A DNA stretch of 46,120 nt from Oscillospiraceae bacterium (lineage in GTDB: Bacteria; Bacillota; Clostridia; Oscillospirales; Acutalibacteraceae), in the NCBI GenBank assembly GCA_902786285.1, contig CADABX010000030.1, positions 1 to 46,120 of the forward strand. Reading direction: 5' to 3'. Within the stretch, counting starts at the first letter, position 1, and each line of letters starts with the position of its first letter. Under the pieces are notes generated by a model. It did not search any database and was not told where the DNA came from. It saw nothing but the letters and a program-made list of their open reading frames with translations. The translations under genes and the position numbers were made by a program. Shown here in pieces: positions 1 through 7,908 of this stretch.

Positions 1-37
1 TTTTACTGTTTTGTCAAGTCTTTTTTGAATATTTCTT

Positions 38-78
38 CAAAAAAACAGGCCACCCACTTTTTGTGAGTGTCCTGTTCC
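38..78 (-). terminator. Intrinsic terminator of the metallophosphoesterase gene
   Basis: Read on the minus strand, an imperfect stem (AACAGG...CCTGTT with CAC/GTG pairs inside, A5 loop) is followed by a T7 run, about 40 bases past the stop codon of the gene at 116-1426. Confidence 0.7.
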
Positions 79-115
79 TTATCTTAATGATATTGCCCCA
101 CCGGGCGGTTTTTTC

Positions 116-1426
116 TTATATGGAAATCTGCGCCTCGAGCGGTGCGGACTGCACGCCCCAGGCCGTTTCGGCCGTCACACGGACTGTATAGACGCCGTGC
201 TGCTGCAGCTCCAGATGCAGCGTGACCGCTTTTTCCGGCTGCGCCGTGTAATAGCGCGGCAGCGTCCATGTTTTCGCTTTTTCCGCGCCTGCTTCGTCAA
301 AGGCAGCCGCGCGATACAGCACCACCGGCGTCCCGTCGGCAGACGCCGCGGCGGGAACCGTCAGCGCCACGCCGGTTTCGGTTGGTTCGGTTTTGATTAC
401 GGCGCCGGGCGCGAACACCGGCGGCTTCGACGCGGCAGCGCGCTTTTCGGGCGTATAGGCGCGGTTTTGCGGGTCGGCGGGATTGTCCAGCACATCGTCG
501 CACAGCACCTGCTGCGCCGGAATATCGACGCCGCGCAGCCGCAGACGGCAGGCTTTGTCCAGTTCAACGATCCAGCAGGTGGAGACGGCGTCATAGCCTT
601 CCGGATGATAGGTCCGCACATCGTCCACCGTAAATTCGGCATAGCGGATGGCGCCGGTGCCGATGGCAGTGTATGCGCCCTGCCACACGGAGCGCGGGTC
701 GTTCAGCGGATAATGGGAATGGCCGGACAGGTCGACGACCTGCGGAAAATCGCGCAGCACACCGGCAAAGAACGTTTCGCCCCAGCCATCGAACGCCGAA
801 CTGCCGTAGACCGTGTCGCGGACATGCTCGTGGTGCAGCACAAACACCGGCTTTTTCGGGTCGTCCTTTGTCGCCCGCTCCAGCTCCCTGCGCAGCCACG
901 CGATCTGCCCGTCGTCATAGATCAGCTGATCGTTTTTGGACGCCGACACGCCGATCACATGGAACCCGCCGACCAGGACATGGAAATCCGGCGAAAGGCC
1001 GCTGAGCGACTGCCAGAGCGCATGGGTCTGCGCACGCGTCATGGTCCAGCCGTCGTGGGCGCGCGCAAGCACGCACAGCAGCTTTGTTTCGCGCCGCTTC
1101 ACCGCCGCCACCGCGTCGTAAAACGCCTGAAACTGCACCGGTTTGCCGCGGCCGGTCAGATCCCCGACGCACATAACGGCGTCGAGCCGCCGGTAGGCTT
1201 TTGCGGCGTCAGCTACGGCGTAGCCGAGCCGCAGCATGGTTTGCAGCCGTTTGCAGCTTTCGTCGCCCCGGCCGTCCACATGCGCGTCGCTGCACACGAG
1301 AAAGCGCACCACGGGACAAAAATCCGCGTTGTCCGCCGGTGAAAGCACCGCAAGGGCGGCGGCCTGTTTTTTTGCGTCGGCTTTGGGTAAAAACGGAAAC
1401 ATCGTCTTGAGCTTTGCCGCATCCAT
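116..1426 (-). CDS. Calcineurin-like metallophosphoesterase with a C-terminal Ig/FnIII-like domain
   Basis: 436 residues, no signal peptide, so probably cytoplasmic. The N-terminal two thirds show metallophosphoesterase motifs in order: SDAHVDG (D-x-H, near residue 46), GDLTGRG (near 88), VLHHEH (near 198) and GHSHYP (near 236). The third motif, normally GN-H-D/E, reads LARAHDGW, so the usual metal-ligand Asn is missing. Residues of about 340-436 look like a beta-sandwich (TGVALTVPAA, YTVRVTAETAWGV). Start chosen at an ATG behind AAGGAAC. Substrate cannot be told from sequence; nucleotides, phosphodiesters or phosphoproteins are all known in the family. It is transcribed alone, ahead of a small-protein gene on the same strand. 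Confidence 0.8.
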   Translation of the reverse strand: MDAAKLKTMFPFLPKADAKKQAAALAVLSPADNADFCPVVRFLVCSDAHVDGRGDESCKRLQTMLRLGYAVADAAKAYRRLDAVMCVGDLTGRGKPVQFQAFYDAVAAVKRRETKLLCVLARAHDGWTMTRAQTHALWQSLSGLSPDFHVLVGGFHVIGVSASKNDQLIYDDGQIAWLRRELERATKDDPKKPVFVLHHEHVRDTVYGSSAFDGWGETFFAGVLRDFPQVVDLSGHSHYPLNDPRSVWQGAYTAIGTGAIRYAEFTVDDVRTYHPEGYDAVSTCWIVELDKACRLRLRGVDIPAQQVLCDDVLDNPADPQNRAYTPEKRAAASKPPVFAPGAVIKTEPTETGVALTVPAAASADGTPVVLYRAAAFDEAGAEKAKTWTLPRYYTAQPEKAVTLHLELQQHGVYTVRVTAETAWGVQSAPLEAQISI

Positions 1427-1456
1427 CGGCGTTCCTTCTTTCCGGATAAGATAGGG

Positions 1457-1480
1457 AAAAAGCCGCCCGCGGGCGGCTTT
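1457..1480 (-). terminator. Terminator after the 43-residue small gene
   Basis: Self-complementary AAGCCGCCCG/CGGGCGGCTT stem followed on the minus strand by TTTCCC, directly past the stop of the gene at 1492-1623. It separates that gene from the metallophosphoesterase. Confidence 0.8.
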
Positions 1481-1491
1481 GAGGTACAGGC

Positions 1492-1623
1492 TTACTGCAT
1501 GCCGAACAGCGATTTGAAAAATTTGCCGATCTTCTGCAGCAGATAAGTGATGTCCTTCCAGAACATCAGAGGTTTATATTCAAATTTGTTTTCGGTTGTC
1601 ACGACTTTGTTTTCTTCTTCCAT
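1492..1623 (-). CDS. Small amphipathic protein, 43 residues, unknown function
   Basis: A short gene I do not recognise. The chosen ATG at 1623 is preceded by GGAGG with a 7-base spacer; an upstream in-frame extension lacks such a site and would run through the promoter. The first half is charged (MEEENKVVTTENKFEYK) and the second half is an amphipathic, Lys/Phe-rich helix ending KIGKFFKSLFGMQ, which could sit on a membrane surface. It is a complete transcription unit: a consensus promoter at 1655-1683 and a terminator at 1457-1480. A second small gene of similar build lies at 5193-5342. Existence as a gene is well supported; function is unknown. Confidence 0.75.
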   Translation of the reverse strand: MEEENKVVTTENKFEYKPLMFWKDITYLLQKIGKFFKSLFGMQ

Positions 1624-1654
1624 GAAAAAAGCCTCCGTTCGCTTTGTTTTTTTC

Positions 1655-1683
1655 ATTATATACCGCAGGGCACAAAATGTCAA
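1655..1683 (-). promoter_or_regulatory. Sigma-A promoter of the 43-residue gene
   Basis: On the minus strand TTGACA, 17 bases, TATAAT: a perfect consensus promoter 32 bases before the start codon at 1623. Confidence 0.85.
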
Positions 1684-1691
1684 ACGGAATT

Positions 1692-2282
1692 TTAATAGTA
1701 GCGCAGCACGGCGACAACCTTGCCCAGAATGGCGACCTCGTTCACGATGATCGGCTCGAACGCGTCGTTTTCGGGCTGCAGCCGGAAGTGGCCGTCCTCT
1801 TTATAGAACGTCTTGACTGTCGCCTCGTCTTCGATCAGGGCCACCACCATGTCGCCGTTGCGGGCCACGGGCGTGCGTTCGGCAAAGATGATATCGCCGT
1901 CGAGGATGCCGGCGTTCAGCATACTTTCCCCGCGGACATGCAGCGCAAAGAGCTGCTTGTCGGGCGACACATAGCCGGAATAGGGCAGATACGATTCCAC
2001 CTGCTCCACGGCAAGGATCGGCTGGCCGGCGGTGACGGTGCCGAGCAGCGGGACGTGGTGGATATTTTCCGCCTGGCCGACGATCTTGATGGAACGCTTG
2101 TGCATCGGGTTGCGGATGATGTAGCCCTTTTCCTCCAGCGCTTCAAGATTGGACTGTACCGAGGAGGTAGACTTCAGGCCGACCGCCTGCCCGATCTCGC
2201 GCACCGTGGGCGGAATCCCGCTGCCGATGGTCTGCCGGAGATAATCGAGAATCTGACGCTGTACTTCGTTCAATGGTTTCAT
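1692..2282 (-). CDS. lexA: LexA repressor, SOS regulator and self-cleaving protease
   Basis: 196 residues, the usual LexA length. The N-terminal winged helix (LNEVQRQILDYLRQ, PPTVREIGQAVGLKSTSSVQSNLEAL) binds DNA. The C-terminal S24 domain has the Ala-Gly cleavage site in LGTVTAGQP (near residue 84), the catalytic Ser in RGESM (near 120) and the general-base Lys in EATVKTFY (near 158). Known role: repression of DNA-damage genes until RecA filaments trigger autocleavage. The ATG at 2282 has GGAGG upstream; the longer frame starting at 2309 adds nine residues without a ribosome site. A LexA box overlaps its own -35 (2362-2375), and a perfect box lies before the lysis cassette at 21093. Confidence 0.97.
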   Translation of the reverse strand: MKPLNEVQRQILDYLRQTIGSGIPPTVREIGQAVGLKSTSSVQSNLEALEEKGYIIRNPMHKRSIKIVGQAENIHHVPLLGTVTAGQPILAVEQVESYLPYSGYVSPDKQLFALHVRGESMLNAGILDGDIIFAERTPVARNGDMVVALIEDEATVKTFYKEDGHFRLQPENDAFEPIIVNEVAILGKVVAVLRYY

Positions 2283-2335
2283 AACGCGCCTCCAGTCTTT
2301 TTCGGGCACAGGACCCGAACATTTGATTTTTTCTT

Positions 2336-2375
2336 AGTATAACACATCTTTTCGTAAAATGCAAACATTTGTTTG
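2336..2375 (-). promoter_or_regulatory. lexA promoter with overlapping LexA box
   Basis: Minus strand: TTGCAT, 17 bases, TATACT (2336-2364). The imperfect palindrome CAAACATTTGTTTG at 2362-2375 fits the Bacillota LexA pattern (GAAC-N4-GTTC with A/T substitutions) and overlaps the -35, as expected for autoregulation. It may also affect the divergent M23 gene at 2462. A weaker half-site, CGAAC, lies at 2316-2320. Confidence 0.75.
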
Positions 2376-2461
2376 TATTTTTTTCAAAAAAATTTTTTGT
2401 ATGTTTTTCCGTTCGTATGCAAACACTAAAAGCAAGTTATCAAACCGGATGGAGGAACACC

Positions 2462-3211
2462 ATGAAAGACAAAAAACCGACGCCGCTGAAAAAGCGGTTT
2501 TATGTGCTGCTGGCGCTGGCCGTGGTTGCCGTGCTCGGCAGCACGCTGACCGTGCGCCATGTGACGCGCCGGCTCACCCGGGGCCTTGCGGAATTCGCAA
2601 CCGGCGCACCGACCACCGCCGCGCAGCAGGAGCTGTTTGACGAGCCCGACCCGCGTGATACGCAGCAGATGACGATGCCGACCGAACCGGCGCCGGCAAC
2701 CACACGCCCGACAACCGAACAGCCGTCCGCCGCCGCACCGGCCACAACCGCCGCGCCGACCGCGGCCAAAGCCGCCGCAGCGCAGCCGAAAGCGCAGCCA
2801 CGGCTGCCGCTGGACAACACAAAGGTCAGCAAGGATTATTCCCCCACCGTGCCCGTATTCAGCAAAACGATGGGCGACTGGCGGGTCCACAGCGGCGTTG
2901 ACTTTGCCGCAACGGAGGGCGACGTTGTCCGTGCCGTTGCCGCCGGTGTGGTTGCAAAGGTGTCGAGCGACAGCGGGTGGGGCTATGTGATCGAAGTGGA
3001 TCACGGCGACTTTACGGCGCGCTACTGTGCGTTGGAACAGGGCACAACCGTCTCGATCGGCGCCGCGGTCAAACAGGGCGACGCGCTCGGCACAGTGGCT
3101 GTGCCGCCGAACGAAAACGCCGACGGCTGCCATCTGCACTTTGAATGTCTGCGAAACGGGATGCCGACCGACCCGATGGAGATCCTTGCGGCCGGAAGCG
3201 CCGACGAGTGA
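2462..3211 (+). CDS. Membrane-anchored M23 metallopeptidase, SpoIIQ-like
   Basis: 249 residues. Short basic N-terminus, one membrane segment (FYVLLALAVVAVLGSTL, about 13-29), a Pro/Thr/Ala-rich stalk (about 65-115), then an extracellular LytM/M23 domain with HSGVDF (Zn ligands His and Asp) and HLHFE near residue 223. Both motifs are intact, so peptidoglycan endopeptidase activity is plausible; B. subtilis SpoIIQ lacks an intact site while clostridial forms can keep it. The SpoIIQ link rests on overall layout and is uncertain; a vegetative cell-wall hydrolase is the alternative. Start at the ATG behind GAGGAA. Divergent from lexA across a LexA box. Confidence 0.8.
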   Translation: MKDKKPTPLKKRFYVLLALAVVAVLGSTLTVRHVTRRLTRGLAEFATGAPTTAAQQELFDEPDPRDTQQMTMPTEPAPATTRPTTEQPSAAAPATTAAPTAAKAAAAQPKAQPRLPLDNTKVSKDYSPTVPVFSKTMGDWRVHSGVDFAATEGDVVRAVAAGVVAKVSSDSGWGYVIEVDHGDFTARYCALEQGTTVSIGAAVKQGDALGTVAVPPNENADGCHLHFECLRNGMPTDPMEILAAGSADE

Positions 3212-3222
3212 ACCCCAAACGA

Positions 3223-3254
3223 AAACCTGCCGTGAAAAGCGGCAGGTTTCTTGT
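3223..3254. terminator. Terminator between convergent genes
   Basis: Stem AAACCTGCCG/CGGCAGGTTT followed by TCTTGTT on the plus strand; the A-rich 5' side gives a T-rich tail on the minus strand, so it can serve both convergent genes. Confidence 0.75.
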
Positions 3255-3258
3255 TCGT

Positions 3259-4215
3259 TTATTTGTACCAGGCGAGCTTGTACGGCGTTGCATAAACCGC
3301 CGTGAAATCCGCGAGCGTGGTGCGTGCCGCGGACGCCGGATCGTTGATCGTGAACGCGGACGCGGTTTTTGTTTTGCCGTTCCAACCGGTCACAACGCAC
3401 CAGTGCTGGGTGCCGCCGGGCTTTTTGCAGCCGTAGATCACGGGCTTTCCGGCTTGCAGCACGTCCAGAATCTGCTGCAGCGGATCGCTGCCTGCAAGGG
3501 CTGTGTTGTAATCCGCCGGCCAGTACAGCGCGCCGCCGGGCATATACCTGAGGGACGCGGCCATTGCTTTGGGCGTCACGGCCGTCCCTTTGCGGAACGA
3601 CTCCAGCATGGCAAGGCAGGTCGTTGTGCAGCCGATGGCGCCGATGGTGCCGCCGGACGTGCCGATGGCGGTGTTTTTCCAGCGCGGGTCCGTCTGACTG
3701 TAATACGGCACGTCAAAGCGGATCGCCCGGGTCTGATTTGCCTTGAGATAGTCGGACGCAACATACCCGAACACGCTGCCGTCATACAGGATATGGCTCC
3801 AGCCGCCGGACTGCGACACCACGGCGACCGAAGCGCCGTCGGGCAGCTTTGTTTTCACACTGTACTGCGTCCCGGCGCCCCTGCGCACGTTGAGGCTGCT
3901 GCCGCCGGCGCTGACCGTTGTCAGAAACGAGCCGTCGCGCACGGAAAGATAGTCCGCGTGGCAATAGCCGGTTTTGTTTTCGCCATAGCGCACACGATAC
4001 CAGCTGCCGCTTTTTTCAAGCAATGTCACCCACGTGCCGTCCTTGAGCTTTGCCGTCACCGCCGCCGAAGTGGAGGCGGCTGCGCGCACGTTGAGATTGT
4101 AGGCGCCGGTTGTCACCTTTGCCGCACCCGGCATATCCGACGCCGCAGACACATCCGCGCCGAAAAGTCCGAGCAGCACGCACAGGGACAAAACCAGAGA
4201 AAGAAAACGTTTCAT
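3259..4215 (-). CDS. Secreted protein with two SH3b domains and a C39-like peptidase domain
   Basis: 318 residues. Signal peptide (MKRFLSLVLSLCVLLGLFGADVSAA). Two bacterial SH3 repeats follow (YNLNVRAAASTSAAVTAKL, about 39-90, and SSLNVRRGAGTQYSVKTKL, about 105-158), typical cell-wall binding modules. The C-terminal half fits the peptidase C39-like fold: Cys in IGCTTTCLAM, His in TQHWCVVTGW, Asp in INDPAS. Likely a secreted cell-wall cysteine peptidase; cleavage specificity is not visible. GGAGGTG precedes the ATG. Monocistronic and convergent with the M23 gene. Confidence 0.85.
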   Translation of the reverse strand: MKRFLSLVLSLCVLLGLFGADVSAASDMPGAAKVTTGAYNLNVRAAASTSAAVTAKLKDGTWVTLLEKSGSWYRVRYGENKTGYCHADYLSVRDGSFLTTVSAGGSSLNVRRGAGTQYSVKTKLPDGASVAVVSQSGGWSHILYDGSVFGYVASDYLKANQTRAIRFDVPYYSQTDPRWKNTAIGTSGGTIGAIGCTTTCLAMLESFRKGTAVTPKAMAASLRYMPGGALYWPADYNTALAGSDPLQQILDVLQAGKPVIYGCKKPGGTQHWCVVTGWNGKTKTASAFTINDPASAARTTLADFTAVYATPYKLAWYK

Positions 4216-4352
4216 GTGTCACCTCCTTTTCCGGTGAACCGAAAGGATGGTGAGATCTCACGCTCTGAGTATAGCACGTCCGTGTCCGTTTGGCCAGAGG
4301 CAAAATATTGGAAACGCGCCGCCGCCCGGCGGGCAGTTTTTTTTAAGAAAGC

Positions 4353-4381
4353 TTGAACAATTGCAAAAAGTGTGTTATGAT
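4353..4381 (+). promoter_or_regulatory. Promoter of the two-TM acidic-tail protein gene
   Basis: TTGAAC, 17 bases, TATGAT, 31 bases before the ATG at 4413. Confidence 0.6.
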
Positions 4382-4412
4382 TAAACGAAGACACGCGAAG
4401 GGAGACAGACAG

Positions 4413-5135
4413 ATGATCGATAAAGTGGAAGCGAAAATCGCCGAGCTGAAAAAGCAGCAGCGCGAAGAATATTACAGAAAAAAAGAAGCCGACCTCGCCC
4501 AATGGGGACTCGGCCCGCAAAAGAAGGGCAAAAAGAGTGCGCCGCTTGTGGTGACGGACGAAGAATATGAGGCGCTGATCGACGCGTCCTCGGGCGTGGG
4601 TATGCCCACGCGCAACGGCTTTGCCCGGGTGCTCAACATCGCCGCGCTGATTGTGGCCGTGGCCGGCATCATCATCGGCTTTGTGGTTGCAAATCTCCAC
4701 GAGGAGATGAGCTTCCCGATCTTTATGGGCGCCGTGGTCGCCGCCGTGCTGGTGGCGCTGATCTTCCTCGGGATCGGCGAAGCGCTGCGTCTGCTGCAGC
4801 AGATCGCCGATATGCAGCGCATTGAATATGCGCGCAGACGCCCGCAGATGGTCAAGGAATTCCCGGACGAACAGCCCGAGGTGCAAACGGCGTTTTCCGT
4901 GGAAAACGCGGAGGATCTGCCCTCGCACCCGTACCGCACGGTCTTTGCCCGGCCGCAGGACGAAACCCAGCCGGCCGACAGCCAAGAAGCGTTGCCCAAA
5001 AAGACGGCGGAGGAGGTCGACCTTTGGGAGCCGGAAGCGGAAGCGGAGCCGGAAGCGGAAGCGGAGCCGGAAGCCGAACCCGCACCGGAAACCGCAGACG
5101 AACCGGAGGCCGCAGACGCCGCCGCAGCGGATTGA
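4413..5135 (+). CDS. Two-TM membrane protein with coiled-coil N-terminus and acidic repeat tail
   Basis: 240 residues, family not recognised. Residues 1-30 are a charged helix (VEAKIAELKKQQREEYYRKKEAD), probably coiled coil. Two membrane segments follow (VLNIAALIVAVAGIIIGFVV, about 72-91; FMGAVVAAVLVALIFLGIG, about 102-120). The tail is acidic, with tandem EPEAEA units from about residue 208 on. Start at the ATG behind GGAGAC, just downstream of a promoter. N-in/C-in with both soluble ends cytoplasmic is the likely topology. No catalytic motif is visible; a scaffold or envelope-associated role is a guess. Confidence 0.75.
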   Translation: MIDKVEAKIAELKKQQREEYYRKKEADLAQWGLGPQKKGKKSAPLVVTDEEYEALIDASSGVGMPTRNGFARVLNIAALIVAVAGIIIGFVVANLHEEMSFPIFMGAVVAAVLVALIFLGIGEALRLLQQIADMQRIEYARRRPQMVKEFPDEQPEVQTAFSVENAEDLPSHPYRTVFARPQDETQPADSQEALPKKTAEEVDLWEPEAEAEPEAEAEPEAEPAPETADEPEAADAAAAD

Positions 5136-5149
5136 TTTTGTCTGTAAAA

Positions 5150-5180
5150 AAAGCGACGTGCTTTGGGCACGTCGTTTTTG
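5150..5180. terminator. Bidirectional terminator
   Basis: CGACGTGC/GCACGTCG stem with A7 on the left and TTTTTGTTTG on the right, so T-tracts exist on both strands. It serves the gene ending at 5135 and the small gene ending at 5193. Confidence 0.85.
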
Positions 5181-5192
5181 TTTGTGTGTTGC

Positions 5193-5342
5193 TCAGTCTT
5201 CCTTCGGGAAGATCTTGTCCGCGTCAAGGTTGAAGATCTTCAGAATTTTGCCCAGGAAATCAAACAGATCCTGATAATGCGCCTTCAGAAAATCAAAGAA
5301 GACGTTGGACGGCAGCTTGTTGACCAGTTCGTCAATCGTCAT
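5193..5342 (-). CDS. Small amphipathic protein, 49 residues, unknown function
   Basis: Not recognised. The ATG at 5342 has GGAGG at ideal distance; the longer upstream frame crosses the promoter. The protein is helical and amphipathic (NVFFDFLKAHYQDLFDFLG, then KILKIFNLDADKIFPKED). It has its own perfect promoter (5383-5411) embedded in the 3' end of the preceding pseudouridine synthase gene and shares the terminator at 5150-5180. Together with the gene at 1492-1623 it forms a pair of short, independently transcribed, Phe/Lys-rich helical proteins. Confidence 0.75.
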   Translation of the reverse strand: MTIDELVNKLPSNVFFDFLKAHYQDLFDFLGKILKIFNLDADKIFPKED

Positions 5343-5343
5343 T

Positions 5344-6291
5344 TTACTGTTCCTCCTTTCCGCATCGTTGTTCTTTTTCTTCATTATAGTCCCCGGCGGC
5401 GGCGTTGTCAACCGCCTTTACGGGGTACATGTTGTCCGCAATTGTCTGCATATCCGGCGGCAGCGGCGCCCGGCAAACGATCTCCTGCCCCGTGACCGGG
5501 TGGAAAAACCGCACCGCCGCGCAGTGCAGCGCCTGGCGGCCGATCCTGTTGTCGGGTGTGCCGTACATCGTGTCGCCCAGCAGCGGCGCGCCCAACGCCG
5601 CAAAATGCACGCGGATCTGATGGGTGCGGCCGGTTTCGAGCGTGATTTCCAAAAGTGTGTTTTTGCCGTCGGTCTTTTTCGCCGTCCAGTGGGTCACGGC
5701 TTTGTCGCCCCGCGGGTCGGCTGTGCGCAGCGTTTTCATCGGATCGGGCCGATAGATCGGCAGATCGATCGTGCCGCTGCCCGTAAACAGTCCCGTTGCG
5801 ATGGCGAAGTAGGTCTTTTCCGGTTTGCCGGAAAGCCGCGCCGCCGCGTGGGCGTTGCGCGCACAGACCACGATGCCGCTTGTGCCCTTGTCGAGCCGTC
5901 CGACCGCCCGGAAGGCGCCGGATGCGCCGTGCTCCTTTTCATACAGCGCCACGCAGTTTTGCAGTGTGTCGCCCTGGTGGTTATGGGACTCGTGGATCGG
6001 CATCATAGCCGGCTTGTTGACCACCAGAAGATCGTCGTCCGCATAGAGAATCTCGGGCAAAACGCTGCCCGGCGAAGCGGGACGCGGATCGTCCGGCAGC
6101 CGCACCGTTACCGTGTCGCCCGTTTGCAGCAGATCGACCGTGCGCGCGTGGGCGCCGTTGATCTGCAGCCCGTCGTCGCACTGCTTGAGCGAACGGATCA
6201 GCTTGCTGGAAAGCTTCGCCTCGCCCTTGAGAAAGCTGTATAGCTTTTTGCCGTCGAACCGGGCGTCGATCGGGTAATCGATCTGTCTCAT
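5344..6291 (-). CDS. RluA-family pseudouridine synthase
   Basis: 315 residues. An N-terminal S4-like RNA-binding part (KKLYSFLKGEAKLSSKLIRSLKQ) precedes the catalytic domain with the family motif GRLDKGTSGIVV (catalytic Asp) and the late motif GRTHQIRVHFAALGAPLLGD. It isomerises uridine in rRNA or tRNA; the target site (RluD-, RluC- or YjbO-like) cannot be assigned. The chosen ATG overlaps the stop of the upstream gene as ATGA (6288-6291), so translation is coupled. The last 20 or so residues (VDNAAAGDYNEEKEQRCGKEEQ region) are encoded by promoter and leader of the next small gene and are unlikely to be conserved. Confidence 0.9.
   Translation of the reverse strand: MRQIDYPIDARFDGKKLYSFLKGEAKLSSKLIRSLKQCDDGLQINGAHARTVDLLQTGDTVTVRLPDDPRPASPGSVLPEILYADDDLLVVNKPAMMPIHESHNHQGDTLQNCVALYEKEHGASGAFRAVGRLDKGTSGIVVCARNAHAAARLSGKPEKTYFAIATGLFTGSGTIDLPIYRPDPMKTLRTADPRGDKAVTHWTAKKTDGKNTLLEITLETGRTHQIRVHFAALGAPLLGDTMYGTPDNRIGRQALHCAAVRFFHPVTGQEIVCRAPLPPDMQTIADNMYPVKAVDNAAAGDYNEEKEQRCGKEEQ
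5383..5411 (-). promoter_or_regulatory. Consensus promoter inside the 3' end of the pseudouridine synthase gene
   Basis: Minus strand TTGACA, 17 bases, TATAAT. It reads into the 49-residue gene and lies within the last codons of the upstream coding sequence. Confidence 0.85.
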
Positions 6292-7745
6292 TGACCCTTG
6301 TGGGAATATTCGTCGAGCAGGCGGGTCTTTTCGTCCCACAGCTTCTGCGACAGGTCGACATAGTATTTGTGCGGATTTTCAAACCGCTTCACTTCGTCCC
6401 ACAGCGTTTCCACCTGCTCGAAGCAATAGCGGCGGCTTTCGCTGATTTCGGGCACGTTATAGATTTTCTTGCCGCCGTCAAACATCTTGACCAGCAGGGG
6501 CTTTGCGGTGTAGTTTTCGATTTTTTTGCGCTTCCAGGTATAGACCGGGTCAAACAGCTCATAGGGCTTTGTGTCGTCGATGGTTTCGTCAAAGAGTGTG
6601 ATGACGTCGGCGATGGCCTTATTGGTTTCGTTGTCAAACAGCCGCCACACCTTTTTGGCGCAGGGCGTGGTGATCTTCGTCACATTTTCGCTCAGCTTGA
6701 TGCGGGGCACGGGCACACCGTTTTCCTCCACGGCAACGATCTTATAGACGCCGCCGAACACCGGGGCCGATGCCGCTGTGATCAGCCGTTCGCCGACGCC
6801 GAAGGAATCGATCTGCGCGCCCTGAATGAGCATGTCGCGGATGATGGTTTCGTCCAGCGAGTTGCTCGCCACGATCTTGCAGTCGGGGAACCCGGCGTCG
6901 TCGAGCATCTTGCGCGCCTTTTTCGACAGATAGGTGATGTCGCCCGAATCGATGCGGATGCCCTGCGGCCGGAAGCCGCGCGGCAAAACCTCGCGCCGGA
7001 ACGCTTCGATCGCGTTGGGCACGCCGGATTTGAGTACATTATACGTATCGACCAAAAGCGTACACGCGTCGGGATACTGCCGCGCATAGGCGCAGAAGGC
7101 CTCGAGCTCATCGCCGAACAATTGGACCCACGAATGCGCCATTGTGCCGACCGCCGGCACAAAATAGTCGCGCTCCGTCAGCGTGCAGGCCGTGGCGTCC
7201 ACCCCGCCGATATAGGCGGCGCGCGCGCCGTAGATGGCGCCGTCATAGCCCTGGGCGCGGCGCGAACCGAACTCCATCACCGTCCGGCCGTCCGCGGCGC
7301 GTTTGATCCGGTTGGCCTTGGTGGCGATCAGGCTCTGGTGGTTGATGGTTAAAAGCACCATGGTTTCCACAAGCTGCGCCTGGATCACCGGGCCGCGCAC
7401 CGTCACGATCGGCTCGCCCGGAAAGATCGGCGTGCCCTCCGGAATCGCCCACACGTCGCAGCTGAAATTAAAGTGACGCAGATAGTCGAGAAATGCGTCG
7501 CTCATCTTCTTCTTTTTCAGCAGCGCAAGATCCGTTTCGGTGAACGAAAGATTCTGGAAATAGTCGATGAGCTGCCGGATGCCCGCCATGATGGCAAAGC
7601 CGCCGTCGTCGGGGACATGGCGGAAAAACATGTCGAACCACGCGATCTTGTCGCGCATCCCGTTTTCAAAATAGCCGTTTGCCATGGACAGTTCGTAAAA
7701 GTCCGTCAGCATGGTCAGATTCCGTTCCTTCAATGTGTTGCCCAA
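6288..7745 (-). CDS. pncB: Nicotinate phosphoribosyltransferase
   Basis: 485 residues. Converts nicotinate and PRPP to nicotinate mononucleotide in the Preiss-Handler NAD salvage route, cytoplasmic. Recognisable stretches: LTDFYELSMANGYF near the N-terminus, EFGSRRAQGYDGA, GTMAHSWVQLF with the conserved His, and RIDSGDITYLSKKARKML. Start is taken as a TTG at 7745 because GAGGAG lies 8 bases upstream and the protein then begins as is usual for Bacillota homologues; an ATG 13 codons further in (before LTDFYEL) is the alternative, and the longer open frame upstream to 8198 has no family similarity. First gene of a two-gene unit with the pseudouridine synthase. Confidence 0.93.
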   Translation of the reverse strand: MGNTLKERNLTMLTDFYELSMANGYFENGMRDKIAWFDMFFRHVPDDGGFAIMAGIRQLIDYFQNLSFTETDLALLKKKKMSDAFLDYLRHFNFSCDVWAIPEGTPIFPGEPIVTVRGPVIQAQLVETMVLLTINHQSLIATKANRIKRAADGRTVMEFGSRRAQGYDGAIYGARAAYIGGVDATACTLTERDYFVPAVGTMAHSWVQLFGDELEAFCAYARQYPDACTLLVDTYNVLKSGVPNAIEAFRREVLPRGFRPQGIRIDSGDITYLSKKARKMLDDAGFPDCKIVASNSLDETIIRDMLIQGAQIDSFGVGERLITAASAPVFGGVYKIVAVEENGVPVPRIKLSENVTKITTPCAKKVWRLFDNETNKAIADVITLFDETIDDTKPYELFDPVYTWKRKKIENYTAKPLLVKMFDGGKKIYNVPEISESRRYCFEQVETLWDEVKRFENPHKYYVDLSQKLWDEKTRLLDEYSHKGQ

Positions 7746-7908
7746 GGGAATCACTCCTCGTTTTGCTGCAGCCGAACGGCCGCGAAATTTCAGATTTATT
7801 ATACACGCTTTGGCGGCGAAAGGGAAGTTTTTTTCAAAAATATTTGCGCTTTTTTCCGTAATCTCATTATGGCGCCTGTTTGATTCCAAAAGAGCAAAAT
7901 CATAGTTG

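Noticed and set aside
93-113. GCCC-CACC-GGGC hairpin with T-run on the plus strand
   Set aside because: The stem is four pairs and no plus-strand gene precedes it in the window.
197-1342. Long open frame on the plus strand opposite the metallophosphoesterase
   Set aside because: Arg/His-rich composition typical of the complement of a GC-rich gene; no motifs or ribosome site.
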